A stretch of DNA of 64,000 bases from Mantis religiosa (taxonomy: Eukaryota > Arthropoda > Insecta > Mantodea > Mantidae): NCBI GenBank assembly GCA_030765055.1, contig CM060952.1, positions 87,380,493 to 87,444,492 on the forward strand, read 5' to 3'. Position 1 is the first letter of the stretch, and every line of letters begins with the position of its first letter. The notes under the pieces are model-generated. The model ran no database searches, was not told the origin of the DNA, and saw only the letters and a program-made list of their open reading frames with translations. This document shows positions 11,914-24,403 of this stretch, piece after piece. The translations under genes were made by a program, and so were the position numbers.

Positions 11914-12228
11914 ATGAAGAGTGCCTCTGTGGTTAAGCAGTCTGATAATCAAGCAGTTGACTTTGCAGTGATATATCAGAATTTCTTTACATTTAATAGT
12001 ACTTTATACGAACAAGAACAAAATTTCTTAATGAGTTACCCCTTATCTGTAATATATGATAATTATATGAGCAATATGGAAATGCATATAACAAAGCCTA
12101 TAGCCTATCACATGTTTAAACTTTGGTTTAGGCATGCGGATGATATTTTTGGTATAGTCCATCACAAATTAAAAGATGACACTTTGGAAAAGCTGGACAC
12201 TTATCTGATAGACATATTAAACTTATAA
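11914..12228 (+). pseudogene. Penelope-like reverse transcriptase fragment
   Basis: A 104-codon frame containing a decayed Penelope RT core. FTFNSTLYEQEQNFLMSYPLS corresponds to the K/Q-x-GSPLSP motif, and LWFRHADDIFGIV to the catalytic RYVDDIF motif (Tyr-Val changed to His-Ala, both Asp kept). It is the only piece of Penelope RT palm seen in the window; all other PLE copies keep only the endonuclease end. It is truncated on both sides. Confidence 0.7.
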
Positions 12229-12715
12229 TTATTTTCCTTTCCGTGATTTAAAATTTTTCAAAAACTGTAGAAAATTTTAATTAGTAATCACATCTAGACA
12301 ATCATATTAAAAAGTTATCTTAATCGGTAGTCACACTATCATGCAGCATTTAAAAATTTAATTCACTGACTTTGGTTTTTTCTATTTATTGGCAATACTA
12401 ATTGGTTAGCACAGCATTTATATTTATCATTCAATTCTCCTTCCTGAAACAGCTTCATTAAATGTAAAAAGAAACGAATAGCATAGTTTAACTGGTGCAA
12501 ATTTGAGGTTTGAAAATGCAGAGTTTTTTTCAAAAACTGATAGATGCTGATTAACTTTTCTAGGTGAGTGACAAATTAACACATGGAGTTTTGTTAGTTT
12601 TGTCATTTATTGTTTTTCTTACTTTTTATTTATGTATTTATTATTTTTTATTTATTTTCACCTTTTCATAATGCATAATGTATTATAAAACCAACATATT
12701 AAGGATTTTAGTTAA

Positions 12716-12905
12716 TTGATGGAAATTAATCATTTCTCCACACTAGCCGTATATAGGCTAAGGTTTTTGATAGAGTCAACATGAAAAATTCAATGCCATG
12801 GCCGGGATTTGAACCACGGATCTCCTAGTTTCCGTCTAGTCGCTCTTGTCCTTTGAGCTACCATGGCCAACGTGCCATCCTGACATTAAATTCTCCAGTT
12901 GACTC
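12716..12905 (-). repeat. SINE-C copy 1, minus orientation
   Basis: A tRNA-like block with acceptor-stem-like ends (GCCATGG...CCATGGC), A box GTAGCTCAAAGGACAAGAG and a B-box-like GGTTCAAATCCCGG, followed by the family tail ATTGAATTTTTCATGTTGAC and the end region. No flanking duplication was recognised. Sequence 12230-12715 on its left shows nothing. Confidence 0.8.
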
Positions 12906-13007
12906 GTATATTAAGGATTATTTTATTAGGTATAAACTTAAAAACTAAGTACTGATATATTCACAATAACAATATAATATTTTGTTTTATTTATATAACA
13001 AACATAT

Positions 13008-13503
13008 TGTCACCCGAACATCGAATTCCCGAGAGAACCAACAGCTGGCAGGTAGGGACCAGACGAGAAGCATTGAGCCATGCCTACCCATTTATCTTGT
13101 AGTGCTAACGAGGGGATGGTTGGAAAAACATCACTAGCCATCTCTTTGCCCTCCCCCTGATGTCTGGAATAGTTGGGATGATTCACTGAACCGCGAGACT
13201 TCCAGAAACAGCGATCTTCCTATATAAGGCCTGCAGTGGGCGAGTCAGTTCAGTTCTTGGCGAGCAGCTGTGAAGAGCGCCGTGATAGTGAACGGACTGG
13301 AAGACTGGGTACGTGTATCACAGGAATTGTACGTAATTGTGAGCGTAGAGTGGACCTGTGACAGACGAACTGGCAAATTGTACCTGTGTGCGCTACATAA
13401 TTCTGTGTAACCAGCAAGTGTTCCAACTGTAATTCGGTGGAAATAAAGAACATTTTGAGTTTGTACAATTGAACTTTTAATTTCACAAACCCACAAAGTC
13501 ACA
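13008..13503 (+). mobile_element. Solo LTR 1 (496 bp)
   Basis: The unit starts TGTCACCCG and ends GTCACA (TG...CA) and is flanked by the 4-bp duplication ATAT at 13004-13007 and 13504-13507. Inside are a TATA box (TATATAAGG at 13221), a likely start region TCAGTTCAGTTC about 20 bp downstream and a polyadenylation signal AATAAA at 13442. No internal retroviral region flanks it, so it is a solo LTR, probably Ty3/Gypsy-type from the 4-bp duplication. It is related to LTR 2 at 19.4 kb in its 3-prime 70 bp. Confidence 0.85.
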
Positions 13504-13989
13504 ATATTGAATACATACAAAGAAATTTCAAAGAATATGAATATGTAAGCTTTAACCTTCATTAGTATCTTCTAGTACATCTTTATAAAATTCTTTTGCA
13601 GTTTCTAGAATTTCAAACAATTTAGCTAGATTTTGAACATTCTTTTTCTTTTATTTGCTCACTCTAATTAATTTTGAGAAAATTTTGAGATTGAAGCAGA
13701 AATTTGCTGCAGGAATTGGTGGGCGGTTTCATCACATCCACCTCCACAGGCAAAGCAGAATATGTATTTTGAACTTCTACACATACCTTATGGTCTTCCT
13801 TTGATTGCTTGGAATAAGTTATTTTATAATTATATAAGTTATAAGTTAGATTTGCTGGATATTCACTTTGAAAGGAAGCTGAAGTCAATTCAGTCTTTGT
13901 TTTGTACTTTCTTTCAACTTCTTAATTTTCCTGTCTTTCAACAACACTCACAGAGCCGTGATTTTGTATAATCTGATGGTACTCATCAG

Positions 13990-15240
13990 GACTCAAGCTA
14001 TTCTCCTTTTTTCTTAACTTTTTTCGATTCTGCCGAAGACTCTATCAGAAGGCACATTACTGTGCCCACATATTGGGTAGATATGTGAAATACGGGAAAA
14101 TGCTTTACTCTTCTCCAGGAAGGGAATAAGCATGAACATCAAACTATTCTTGTTCTGACTAGAGCAAGAGTCTGCAAATAAACGTACGGTAGAACGAACT
14201 TTGCTGGAATATCCTTTCTTCCAGTTCCAGCAAGAAGTGGTGTAAAGCTGAAGCAACCTGGTTGCAGCCTTTATCAGATTCAGTTTCCAACCATGTATAC
14301 AAGGAAATGTCTTTCTTTTGTGTTTTAGATGGAATCATTATGCATAGAATATATAGCCACACCTGCCTTGCATAGAATACTTTACTAACAGAAAGTTTGG
14401 GCAGTGGTTGATTCTGCTGCATATCAGAGAAAATAGTAATTGCCTCAGCGTTTTCCTCTTTCAATAGCTGATAAAACCTTTTTGAATGTAACTTGTGTAG
14501 TCTGTACATGGTTTTTAGTTTGTTTTACTTTTCCACATCTGCCTCTTGTCTTGATCTTCATCAGTCCCATTTTGCAGGTTGAGCATGTGACAGTGTGTGG
14601 TGTAGGGCATGAAAGATTAAAGAAATTATAAAATATGTTGCAAAAACTATTTGTAGTTGGTTTATTGATACCCGTCGCTTACTTTTTTATATTATTGAGA
14701 GACTAGTTCCAAAGGCAATCGCCTCCATTTTCAATCTCTCCAACTGGCCAGTTGGAAAGCAATTGCCTTTGAAACTAGTCTCTCAATAATATAAAAAAGT
14801 GGTGGGTATCAATAAACCAACTACAAATAGTTTTTGCGATTAATTCTGACGTCACTGTTACTAAATTCCTCCAAACACATATATGTAAAATAGGTATTTA
14901 TATTTTGACAATGAGCAGATTGGTAGATTGTTTAATCTTCTTTTGTTGCAAAAGTTGGTCCACATTTTTCTGATATTAAGTTCTGGAGGTAAATATCCTC
15001 TCGATTTTGCTCTTCCATAGTGGATTTCTCTACATCTGTACTTCTTAATATCTTACTTTATAGAAGCAGAAATGCCCTTTTGTAATTTTCCCGTTCTGTC
15101 ACCTCCTCTAGTTTACTTTGGCCCATTCCCAGATAAGTGAAATTTTCTAGCCAGGAGAGATAATCTATCTTTCGACATCCCTGAGATTCCTTGGAAGCTT
15201 GCACCGCATACTGAAAATATTCAGTCATCATTAGTTCTCA
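13990..15240 (-). pseudogene. Broken gene of a transposon-like SCGGQNKN family
   Basis: Minus-strand frames at 14510-14159 and 14256-14014 together read as one decayed protein: DMQQNQPLPKLSVSKVFYARQVW, then FADSCSSQNKNSLMF, then GHSNVPSDRVFGRIEK. I recognise this as a repetitive insect/invertebrate protein family with a DSCGGQNKN signature; a DDE/RNase-H-like transposase relationship is a guess. At least one frameshift separates the parts. A Penelope fold-back (14638-14880) interrupts it. A minus-strand coding-like stretch at 15000-15240 (YFQYAVQASKESQGC) may be the upstream part. Confidence 0.5.
14638..14880 (+). repeat. Penelope terminal fold-back, about 200 bp
   Basis: Two roughly 90-bp arms in inverted orientation meet at about 14745 (CCAACTGGCCAGTTGG). 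Each arm runs from GCAAAAACTATTTGTAGTTG through GAGAGACTAGTTCCAAAGG. The right side is followed by the shared block GTCACTGTTACTAAATTCCT. It lies within the SCGGQNKN-type gene remnant. Confidence 0.8.
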
Positions 15241-15371
15241 CGCTGTATTTAATGCTGTCTGCTTTCTATTTGCAGCTTCTTTCTTCACCACTCTATGATT
15301 AGGAGATGTAATACTCATATATTTCATAAGAAATTTATCTTCATCTATTTTGTTGAGCACAGAAAGTTATT

Positions 15372-15657
15372 ATTATTATTATTATTATTCATATTCATAA
15401 CTATTGCCCACCTCGGTAGCGTGGTGGTAGCATGTCTGCTTCACGTTCAAGAGGTCCCAAGTTCGAATTTCGGTCAGGGTGAGTTACCTGGATAAGGTTT
15501 TTTCCAGGGTTTTCCCTGATCCTGAAAGACGAATGTCGGGTAACTCTAAGCTCTATAGATCCTGGGCTCATTGGGTATCATTTCATCCATTCCATTCATC
15601 GTCCGATATGACTTAAAGTTGGAGGACATAAATTATAAAAAAAAAAAAAAAAAAAAA
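15372..15657 (+). repeat. SINE-A copy 2 with extra 5-prime sequence
   Basis: The SINE head starts at about 15406 and the A tail ends at 15657. A perfect 13-bp duplication ACAGAAAGTTATT lies at 15359-15371 and 15658-15670. The left duplication is separated from the SINE head by about 34 bp containing (ATT)n and CATATTCATAAC, so the inserted unit is longer than the standard SINE. Confidence 0.88.
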
Positions 15658-16199
15658 ACAGAAAGTTATTGGTGAAATCCACTTGTATTGTTATAAGTTA
15701 AATCAGCTACAACACAGTGCTTATGCCCTTTACTTTTAGGATTTCATGGAGAGCACTCAAGACCTTGTGAACATGACATTGCTGGAGTATGAACTTTCCT
15801 TGATTTGCATTTTGATTTCCTTTCCTTGTTTTTGCAATTCCTACCCCCTGAGCATTCTACGACTGGGTACAGTTTCACAATCTGAGCTGCTGTCCATTGT
15901 GCATAGTGCAGTGCAGTGTTTCAACTAAGGATAAAAATGCCATGTAAGTATAATAAAGCTTTCAGAAATGAATGTGAAATCCAAGCAAACAACCTGAGTT
16001 TGCAGTTATTGCCAACAGTGCAGCAGTGTACAACGCTAGCAGAAATGATTGAGAATTCCAAGACTCCCAACAGTGAGATGGTAGTCAATGCCAACATGCA
16101 TTTCATAGAATTGAGATTGCTACACTCTGGATCATAAAATTATAAAGTTGCATCTATCGACTTTTGCTTTAACTTAGCAAGTGCATCTATCAAGTTTTG

Positions 16200-16442
16200 G
16201 GCCGCGCCGTGGCTCAGTGGTTAGAACGCTTGGCTCTCACCAAGGCGGCCCGGGTTCGATCCCAAGCGACCGCAAAGTGAGATTTGTGATGGACAACATG
16301 GCGCTGGGGCGGGTTTTCTCCGGGATCTCCGGTTTCCCCCACCATCTCATTCCACCGGTGCTCCATCTTCATCTCATGTATCATCAGTGTCATCGCTGGC
16401 AGTGCCGTATGTAGTAAAAGCGGGCGTTAAACACTACACACA
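16200..16442 (+). repeat. SINE-B copy (tRNA-like, GC-rich)
   Basis: A tRNA-derived head with A box TGGCTCAGTGGTTAG and B box GGTTCGATCCC, both near consensus, and a GC-rich body. A perfect 13-bp target-site duplication CTATCAAGTTTTG lies at 16187-16199 and 16443-16455. The clean duplication and conserved boxes make this one of the youngest insertions in the window. Sequence 15671-16186 and 16456-17050 shows nothing recognised. Confidence 0.93.
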
Positions 16443-17049
16443 CTATCAAGTTTTGAAAAAACTTCTGATAATCTCTACCTTCTGCACAAGATACGAATCG
16501 AACTTTGCAAAATCTGATTTCACAGAATTATGCAGAAAGTGAAAATTATGCTAATACTATATATAGCTCAATTTCGTAAAATCTGCATCTATCGAGCTTT
16601 GAAAAAATGCTCCTCAATCCTGGAATTTATCAAATTGAGAAAAACAGGAAATAAATATGATAGCTAAACAAATTGACAAACCCGCAGCAGCATAACATTT
16701 TTGATAGATAACAGAACACTGGAAAAGAAGAGAAATTAAAATCTTCGTTCACCACACTACAGCTCATCACATGGAAAAAGATTTTCATTTTTAAAAATGT
16801 CAAGGGATTGTTAAATTTGAGATCTTGCACATTACAGTTGAACCTGCTTTATACTTAACTCAAATATACATAATTCACATTTATACATAAATATTTGCAG
16901 GTCCTGGAAAAAAGTAATTTACGAACATGTTAACAGAACGTTATTTATACATAATACATTTATATGTAATTAAATGAGCATATGACATGTGCTATCTTAA
17001 AAGAAACTTAAAATGCAGTTTCCTTATCACTACTGACAAAGACACAATC

Positions 17050-18182
17050 AGATGGACGACTTTTGGCTACTGAAAATAAAGACAAAGATGTTAAGCTTGT
17101 ATACATAAATGATATGCCACTGAATGTTCAACAGACAGAGGTAGTACTGTTTGCAGATGATACAAATGTCCTTATAAGAGCAAAAGGTGACACAGAACTA
17201 AAGGATAAAATAGAAAGTAATATAATGAAACTTGGATCATGGTTTAAAACCAACAGGCTGTTAATAAACACAGATAAAACAGTTGTTATGAGGTTTCATA
17301 GTAGCCAAAGTAGGAATTATATAACAAATCCACAAATAGAATTAGATGGGGAAATTATAAAGTATCAAGGGGAAACAAAATTTTTGGGAGTACAGATAAT
17401 TGAAGATTTAAAATGGGGATTACACATAAATGTGTTAACCAAAAAACTCAGTATGGGATGCTATATGTTAAATGGTCATCAGCATAACAGGTTCTCAGAA
17501 ATACATACTTTGCTCATGTCCACAGTCATATTCGGTATGGAATAATATTTTGGGGTGTAGCAACTGGCTGGGAAGGGATATTTAAAATGCAGAAGCGAGC
17601 AATAAGAATAATGATGGGAAAGACCAATAGAACGTCATGTAGGGAGTTGTTTAAAACTTTAAAGATTTGTGGCCTGTATATACATGCTAGAAGTAATATA
17701 CTACATTCGATCACATAAATATAAACTTTCAGAAAATTCACAGATACATGACTATTGTACAGGGCAGAGAGATGATTTACATATTCAACACTGCAGGACT
17801 AACCTAGCAAAAAAAAGTGCACACCACATCAGAATAATTCTGTTTAACAAACGCCTACCATGATTAAAAGCATAAAAGATCTAAATGTATTCAAAATAAG
17901 AAAAAAAGAAAAAAAAGCCTAAGGTAATTTCTATTAGTTCATTCATTTTATACAGTTGCAGAGTTCCTGGAAATGTGATTATGTAAAATATGATAGTTAA
18001 TGTAATTAATTTATAGTTACTAACCATGAAAATAATTGAATCAGTTTAGGTTGTACACTTTTAGTTAGGAATAGGATTTTACTGTATGCGTTCTTGTAAT
18101 TTTTATTTGTTTTTTCTTGACAAAACCATAAAAATGTAATTTTTTAAAGTTCTGAATAAATACTGCTACTGCTACTGCTTTT
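17050..18182 (+). mobile_element. LINE family X copy 1 (CR1/Jockey-type), 5-prime truncated
   Basis: Frame 17063-17545 carries YINDMPLN and VVLFADDTNVL (RT catalytic FADD) and the C-terminal half of the RT. It continues out of frame as SHIRYGIIFWGVATGW...IRIMMGKTNRTSCRELF. The 3-prime end (about 18120-18182) has CCATAAAAATGTAATTTTTT then GAATAAATACTGCTACTGCT, a tandem TACTGC tail. A second copy of the same family lies on the minus strand at 48.0-49.6 kb with the same tail. It is broken by frameshift and truncation. Confidence 0.9.
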
Positions 18183-18921
18183 AGTGCAACATTGTCAATA
18201 GCAATAAATGAGAAATAAAAATAATTTTTATCTGTATCTTGTACTTAGTGTTACACAGAAGTTTTTTTTTCCCCCAGTTTCGTTTAATGAGCCATGGAGA
18301 AAAGGAAAACAAAATGCTATACGCTACATCAGAAAGTATAATTTATATGAGAGGTGGTACTTAATAGACATGAAACCCAAACCAAAATTGCTTCTGACTT
18401 AGGAATTGCTTATACACGCTATGTACAGTCATCAGTGATGGAAAGCTCTGGAAAAAAACTTATCCAGATGTCACCCTCACCAAGATTTGAACTCGAGTTG
18501 TGTAGGCACTACTTCAGTGTGAAAAGTTGTAGTAAAAATGTTCTGAGTACATTATATTTTGTAAAATGAGTTGTATGCATGCAATACAAGAGAAGTGAAG
18601 CAATCCAAATTAATACTTTAAAGTGGCACCAATTTCTATATAATGTTTACGTTCTGCATATTTTTATTGTTTGTAACATTTTACAGATGAAGGCCCACTG
18701 TATTACTTAAAAATATATGCACTATCAAAATCTCATTTGTACGTAATTCTGACTTACAAGTAGCTTTTCCTCTTCCCCTTAATATACGTGTAGATCAGAT
18801 ATTAAGTTTACTATCAGATGACACCAGTTATATGCTCAAGTAAAGAGAAGGAAGAGAATGGAGACGAATTCTCCTAAAATGTTCCAAAATTTTAGAACTG
18901 ACATACTTAAAAAGTACCTAC

Positions 18922-19247
18922 CTCACTTATATTCTTGACTTGGACTGAATAGTGCTTCCAGAATGGATAGTCTTCTTCTACTTTTGTTTCCACAGTGAGA
19001 TAAGGGCTCAGTATTAGTGGACATACTTCTGATGGACAAAATGTATTAACCTCATCAATGTCATTAAGAAGAATAATCAGATTAACTTTGATTTCTGATA
19101 CCATATTCCAGAACGTTTCAAGCACAGCTTTTTGTGGCAGTCCCAAAGCTACAAACTGGTTCTTTGAAAGAAAGCCATCCATATAAATAGGGTGAAACAG
19201 TTCTGATAAATTACTGTATATTGACTCATTTTCAAGATCCTGAGCTT
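18922..19247 (-). CDS. Receptor PTP exon 9 of 11: degenerate D2 core
   Basis: Two bases plus 108 codons. The acceptor is ttttcag (19248-19254) and the donor gtaggt begins at 18921. The peptide shows a decayed PTP fold. IYMDGFLSKNQFVALGLPQ stands where YINASxIDGY...YIATQGP is expected, followed by ETFWNMVSEIKVNLIILLND matching DFWRMVWE...IVMLT. The KNRY motif is missing and CxxYWP is not preserved. The length agrees with a D2 domain, so the fold is probably kept while catalysis is lost. It ends in phase 0 and joins GSPVAYS at 11696. Confidence 0.9.
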
Positions 19248-19436
19248 CTGAAAATAAAAAGAAATGTTTATTTATTACACTCATCAATAAGAGAAAAAAT
19301 GTAATGTGTCATATTCATATGACCTTCTCTACCTATTATGATTTACTTTTGTATATCTTCTGTAAACACAGCTTGTTTTTCTATCTGCCTTGTATATAAG
19401 TATATATACTTATATACCTTGTATAAGTATATATAC

Positions 19437-20456
19437 TGCCGCGAGGCCGTTATCTACGATAGCGCGGCTAGTGTACACAAAGGGCCGGCAAATAAAGTTA
19501 GTGCAGATAAAGGACTTGCCAGCCTAGGTTAAGTTACGCTTCTTGGAAGGTGATGGAATATTCAGTTTCTTTATTCTTTTGGAAGAGTTTCATATTTATC
19601 AATGAGGTATTTAAGAAGGCGATGACTCGCCAAGAGGCAGTTGCGATATGTTGTAAGTAGTAAACAGCTGTGAAGTGCTGTAACGAGAACTGATGTTGTA
19701 AAGTGATCAGACCGCTGTTTGTTATTGTCATCGACCTTGGAAGATTGTTATTAATTTTTAGATGAGTCGTATTTATTACACATCTGCTTCACTTTCGTAC
19801 CTATTTTGAGGACATGTTTCGCAAATCATCATTTGCATCTTCTGCTCTTATGCGACTAAAGCTTGATCCAGTGGTGTGGTGGGTGTGGGTAATTCTGGAG
19901 TTGCTGCTGCCATCTGTTGATTTAGTGATGAACTTAAATGTGGGATTCTCTTCTGGCGGGATTTCAAAGTTCATTAGTTGGTTTTTATGCTTTTCTATGT
20001 ATATTCTCTCCCATATGACGAGTTCACTATGTTTTTGTACGTATTTTAGTAATTCTGTGCTATCTTCAATTTCATGATTTTCAGACCAGAAATGAGCTGC
20101 TATTGCGGACTTATCAATATTTTTGTATCTTAAGTGCCTGAAGTGTTCTTTCTTTCTAGTGCCTATGTTTCTTTTTGTCCTTCCTATGTAAATTTTTTTC
20201 ACAGTCATTACACTTAATCTTGTAAATGCCTGACTTTTCCTCTGGTTTTATCTTATCAGTATTATTACTGTCGTAATTGTTTTTTGGTGCCAATGTTATA
20301 TTGTATTTAAATAAATCTCGATATATTGGAAGATTGTGTTTTATATGTAATGTAATGTTGTTACGTGAGAATTGAACAGTGTATTTCTACGGAAATAAAG
20401 AACATTTAGAATTTCGGCAAATTGGACTTTTAACTCTACGAACCCACAAAGTCACA
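19437..20456 (+). mobile_element. Solo LTR 2, split by a nested Penelope element
   Basis: The unit starts TGCCGCGAGG, ends AAGTCACA and is flanked by ATAC at 19433-19436 and 20457-20460. A TATA-like TATTTAAGAAGGCG lies near 19599 and AATAAAG near 20393. The last 70 bp (AAATAAAGAACATTT... CCCACAAAGTCACA) match LTR 1 at 13.0 kb. Removing the Penelope insertion leaves about 431 bp, close to LTR 1. The flanking AT-rich sequence CCTTGTATAAGTATATATAC is repeated on both sides and may be a pre-existing tandem repeat. Confidence 0.82.
19749..20325 (-). mobile_element. Penelope-like element nested in LTR 2
   Basis: A 577-bp insertion bounded by a perfect 12-bp duplication TTGGAAGATTGT (19737-19748 and 20326-20337). 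On the minus strand it encodes the GIY-YIG endonuclease: NITLAPKNNYDS, SGIYKIKCNDCEK, then YIGRTKRNIGTR, KEHFRHLR, AAHFWSENHEI and MNFEIPPEENPTFKF. A one-base change in an A-run at about 20197 separates the GIY and YIG halves. The 3-prime end holds a hammerhead-like module (CGACT at 19853, stem GCAAAT/ATTTGC at 19821-19836, GAAA at 19817-19820 on minus, AGTCG at 19765). Confidence 0.9.
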
Positions 20457-20505
20457 ATACTTATACCTTGTATAAGTATATATACTTATACCTTTCATAA
20501 ATCCT

Positions 20506-20845
20506 ACACCCTGGTGTAGTGGGCTAGAGCATGTGCTTTGATTCACTGCATCTGGAATGCACACAGGATCAATCCCAGCCCTGGGGGGGGGGGGGGGGGT
20601 GTGTGGATTTTAACTCTTGGTGCCCACTCAGCATCATGAGGAAATTGAGAAGCTACACTAGGTAGTGAACCCTGGTCTAGAAAACTAACTGTCCGGCTAG
20701 GGGTGCCATGATGCTGACCACATCTCTTCCCAGTATCAGTTGGATGATCACCCACCTCTACCTTGCATATGTGGGCATGAGGTCGGCAGTTGGGTTGACA
20801 GGCTCAGGCCGTCTTTGGGCTATTATACCATGAGTTACGTTTAGT
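20506..20845 (+). repeat. SINE-D copy 1
   Basis: A tRNA-like head (TGGTGTAGTGGGCTAGAGCA, B-box-like GGATCAATCCC), an 18-bp G run at 20583-20600, then a body shared with 40.1-40.45 kb, including CCAGTATCAGTTGGATGATC and CTCTACCTTGCATATG. Confidence 0.8.
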
Positions 20846-20978
20846 GTTCATAAAGAAAATTCTTTGCATTCATTATGCATTTTGTTGTAGATACAAGAGA
20901 GTCAGGAAAATACAGTAGACTTTAAGATATATTCAAATCGTTTAAGAGCTGTTCACTATAGATGGCTCTGAAATTCAT

Positions 20979-21103
<125 letters not shown>

Positions 21104-21254
21104 TGCATGTGGATGGTTTTCTAAAACTCCATGTTTTGTGTTTCAGGGAGATTCACAACCTGTATTTCCTGTGAAATCTCAGTATCAAATTCTAGCTTGG
21201 AATACTTCCCCTACCTATTATAAATAATGTAGTAAAGAAGGTAGAAAGTTATAT

Positions 21255-22398
<1,144 letters not shown>

Positions 22399-22747
22399 CT
22401 GCACGTGGATTTGTAACCTTGTAACCTTATTCATCCTCTGATCATTATACATGATATGGGATAGCACATGATTGGAAAGCACAGAAGGATAAAATAATTA
22501 GAAAGGAATATAGTTAGTTAATAATACAATAAATCAGCAATTTAGAAAGTGAGTCATACATAAAGGATATAATACATTGATAAAAAAAAACAATACTTAA
22601 CAAAAATTGATAAACTACTGAAGTTTAACCATACAGTAATCAAGAAATACAATCATATTATAATTAAAATACAGGAATATATCTATCTATTTTTATATCA
22701 TATATCTGAAGTAGTGATGAATGTATTTAAATACAGCATCGATGTCT

Positions 22748-22912
22748 AGATAGAGTCAAACTGAAAAATTCAATGCTATGACTAGAATTTGAACCACAAA
22801 TCTCCAAAAGGAGAAATTTTAGCACTGAATTTTTCAGTTTGACTCTATCTATCCAAAACCTTAGCCTATACATGGCTAATGTGAAGAAATTATTAATTTT
22901 GATTGATTAACT
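22748..22912. repeat. SINE-C fold-back fragment
   Basis: The left half (TAGAGTCAAACTGAAAAATT...) and right half (...AATTTTTCAGTTTGACTCTA) are inverted copies of the SINE-C tail joined at CAAAAGGAG. The right half runs on to the family end (TTAGCCTATACATGGCTAAT). It lies 55 bp from exon 8 of the phosphatase. Confidence 0.8.
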
Positions 22913-22966
22913 TAAACAACATTCTACCTATTTTAGTAATTCCACCTATGTTAGTGTAAGTCTTAC

Positions 22967-23165
22967 CTGACTGTGAGGTCTTAGATAGATGTTTCAGCAA
23001 TTCATCTTGCCATCTGACCACTTTTAAGTTTTCAAACTGTTTGTGTAACTTCCCATTATCATACAATTTCCTTGCTACAGAACTTAAGTCTCCACCACAT
23101 GGAATATCTGTTGATTCCGTGTTAAGACATTCAAGCAAAAGAAGATATACCAACTTGTATTGCTC
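22967..23165 (-). CDS. Receptor PTP exon 8 of 11: end of D1 and D1-D2 linker
   Basis: Sixty-six codons plus one base. The acceptor is ccatacag (23166-23173) and the donor gtaag begins at 22966. The peptide EQYKLVYLLLLECLN is the C-terminal helix of D1. It is followed by a linker with GDLSSVARKLYDNGK and a basic/amphipathic helix ending LSKTSQS. The final G is completed by AA of the next exon (Glu). This position and length match the helical linker that joins tandem PTP domains in receptor PTPs. Confidence 0.9.
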
Positions 23166-23302
23166 CTGTATGGAAATAGCAGGCAGTTAGTGCACAACAA
23201 TAATGTAATACTTTACAAGATTAATTTGTTACATGTTAAATAATATTATGTAACTACCTGGTTTACTGAGCCTTTCATGCTTAAATGTTAAGTGCCACCT
23301 CC

Positions 23303-23537
23303 CGCCTCGGTAGCGTAGATGGTAGCATGTCTGCCTCATGTTCAAGAGATCCCAAGTTCGAATCTCGGTCAGGGTGAGTTACCTGGATAAGGTCTCTTCC
23401 CGGATTTTCCCTTATCCTAAAAGACGAATGTCTGGTGACTCTAGGCTCCATGGACCATGGGCTCATTTGAGCATCATTTCACCCATTCCATTCATTGTCC
23501 GATATGACTTAATGTTGGAGAATGTAAATTACAAAAA
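23303..23537 (+). repeat. SINE-A copy 3
   Basis: Head CCTCGGTAGCGTAGATGGTA with a B-box GTTCGAATCTCGG and the family body to GAATGTAAATTACAAAAAA. Only a weak flanking duplication (CCACC). It lies about 130 bp from exon 8 in the upstream intron. Confidence 0.88.
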
Positions 23538-23539
23538 AC

Positions 23540-24398
23540 ACCACCACTGCCATTATCATTAATATTAATATTATTGTGTTGTTTCATTTGCATAGGCTCC
23601 TTTAACTTCTATGATAAATATCAGAGACTTTGACTTGAAAAAAAAAAAAAAAATGAGGGGATTTGTAAGTGGTTAAACAGATTTTTTAATGGTGCTTTTT
23701 GTATTAAGAAACAAATTCACTCCTTAATTGATATTTCCAGACAATTGGAGGATAAGAAATGATTCCAGCTAAAGATAAATTCCCCTTCTCTGCCAGGAAT
23801 CAAATACACATGCTCTAATTTGAGAAGCCAAAATGACCACTCGAACACATAGGCAGCATGTGAAGTTATAGCACAATCATTTAGAATATTTTTTTACATT
23901 TTCTATCACTTAGAGCTGTAATTTCACAGTGTCCTATATTTCTTATATTAAACCAAACTCTTACAATATTCATATAACTGGGTGTGAAAATCAGAGAATG
24001 TTATATTTCTGAATGGAGTTATGTTTAAGTATTTTTTTTATATTTAACGTTATGCTTCATAACACACTTCAGGAAAAATAAATTTAAAAACTGTCTGCTA
24101 AAAATGTAGGTCAAACTGATATTCTAAAAATTCCTATATTTTTAAAATGTTACAGATAAATCCCTTGATACATTTTGAAGTAAATTATCCCCCGAGGGGT
24201 TAATTCCTCAACCCTTCTATGAGTAACCTCTGAAAGGAAAATTTGGTTCTTTTGATGGAGAAATAGATTTAAGGTTCTGGTAATGCTAAAAATATGCTAC
24301 CATATTTTTATACTTACAGACTCTATGCCTTTGGAAACAAGTTCTACATTGAATATCTTATGGTTTTACATAAGCTTTAAGGATGTAAACATGCAAGT
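23540..24398. other. Intron sequence, nothing recognised
   Basis: Intron between exons 7 and 8 apart from SINE-A. It is AT-rich, with a short A-run at 23640-23653 and no repeat family or coding signature identified. Confidence 0.5.
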
Positions 24399-24403
24399 CT
24401 TAC

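Noticed and set aside
16200..16275. Functional tRNA gene at the SINE-B head
   Set aside because: A and B boxes are good, but the sequence continues into a SINE body inside a 13-bp target duplication and no proper acceptor pairing was found.
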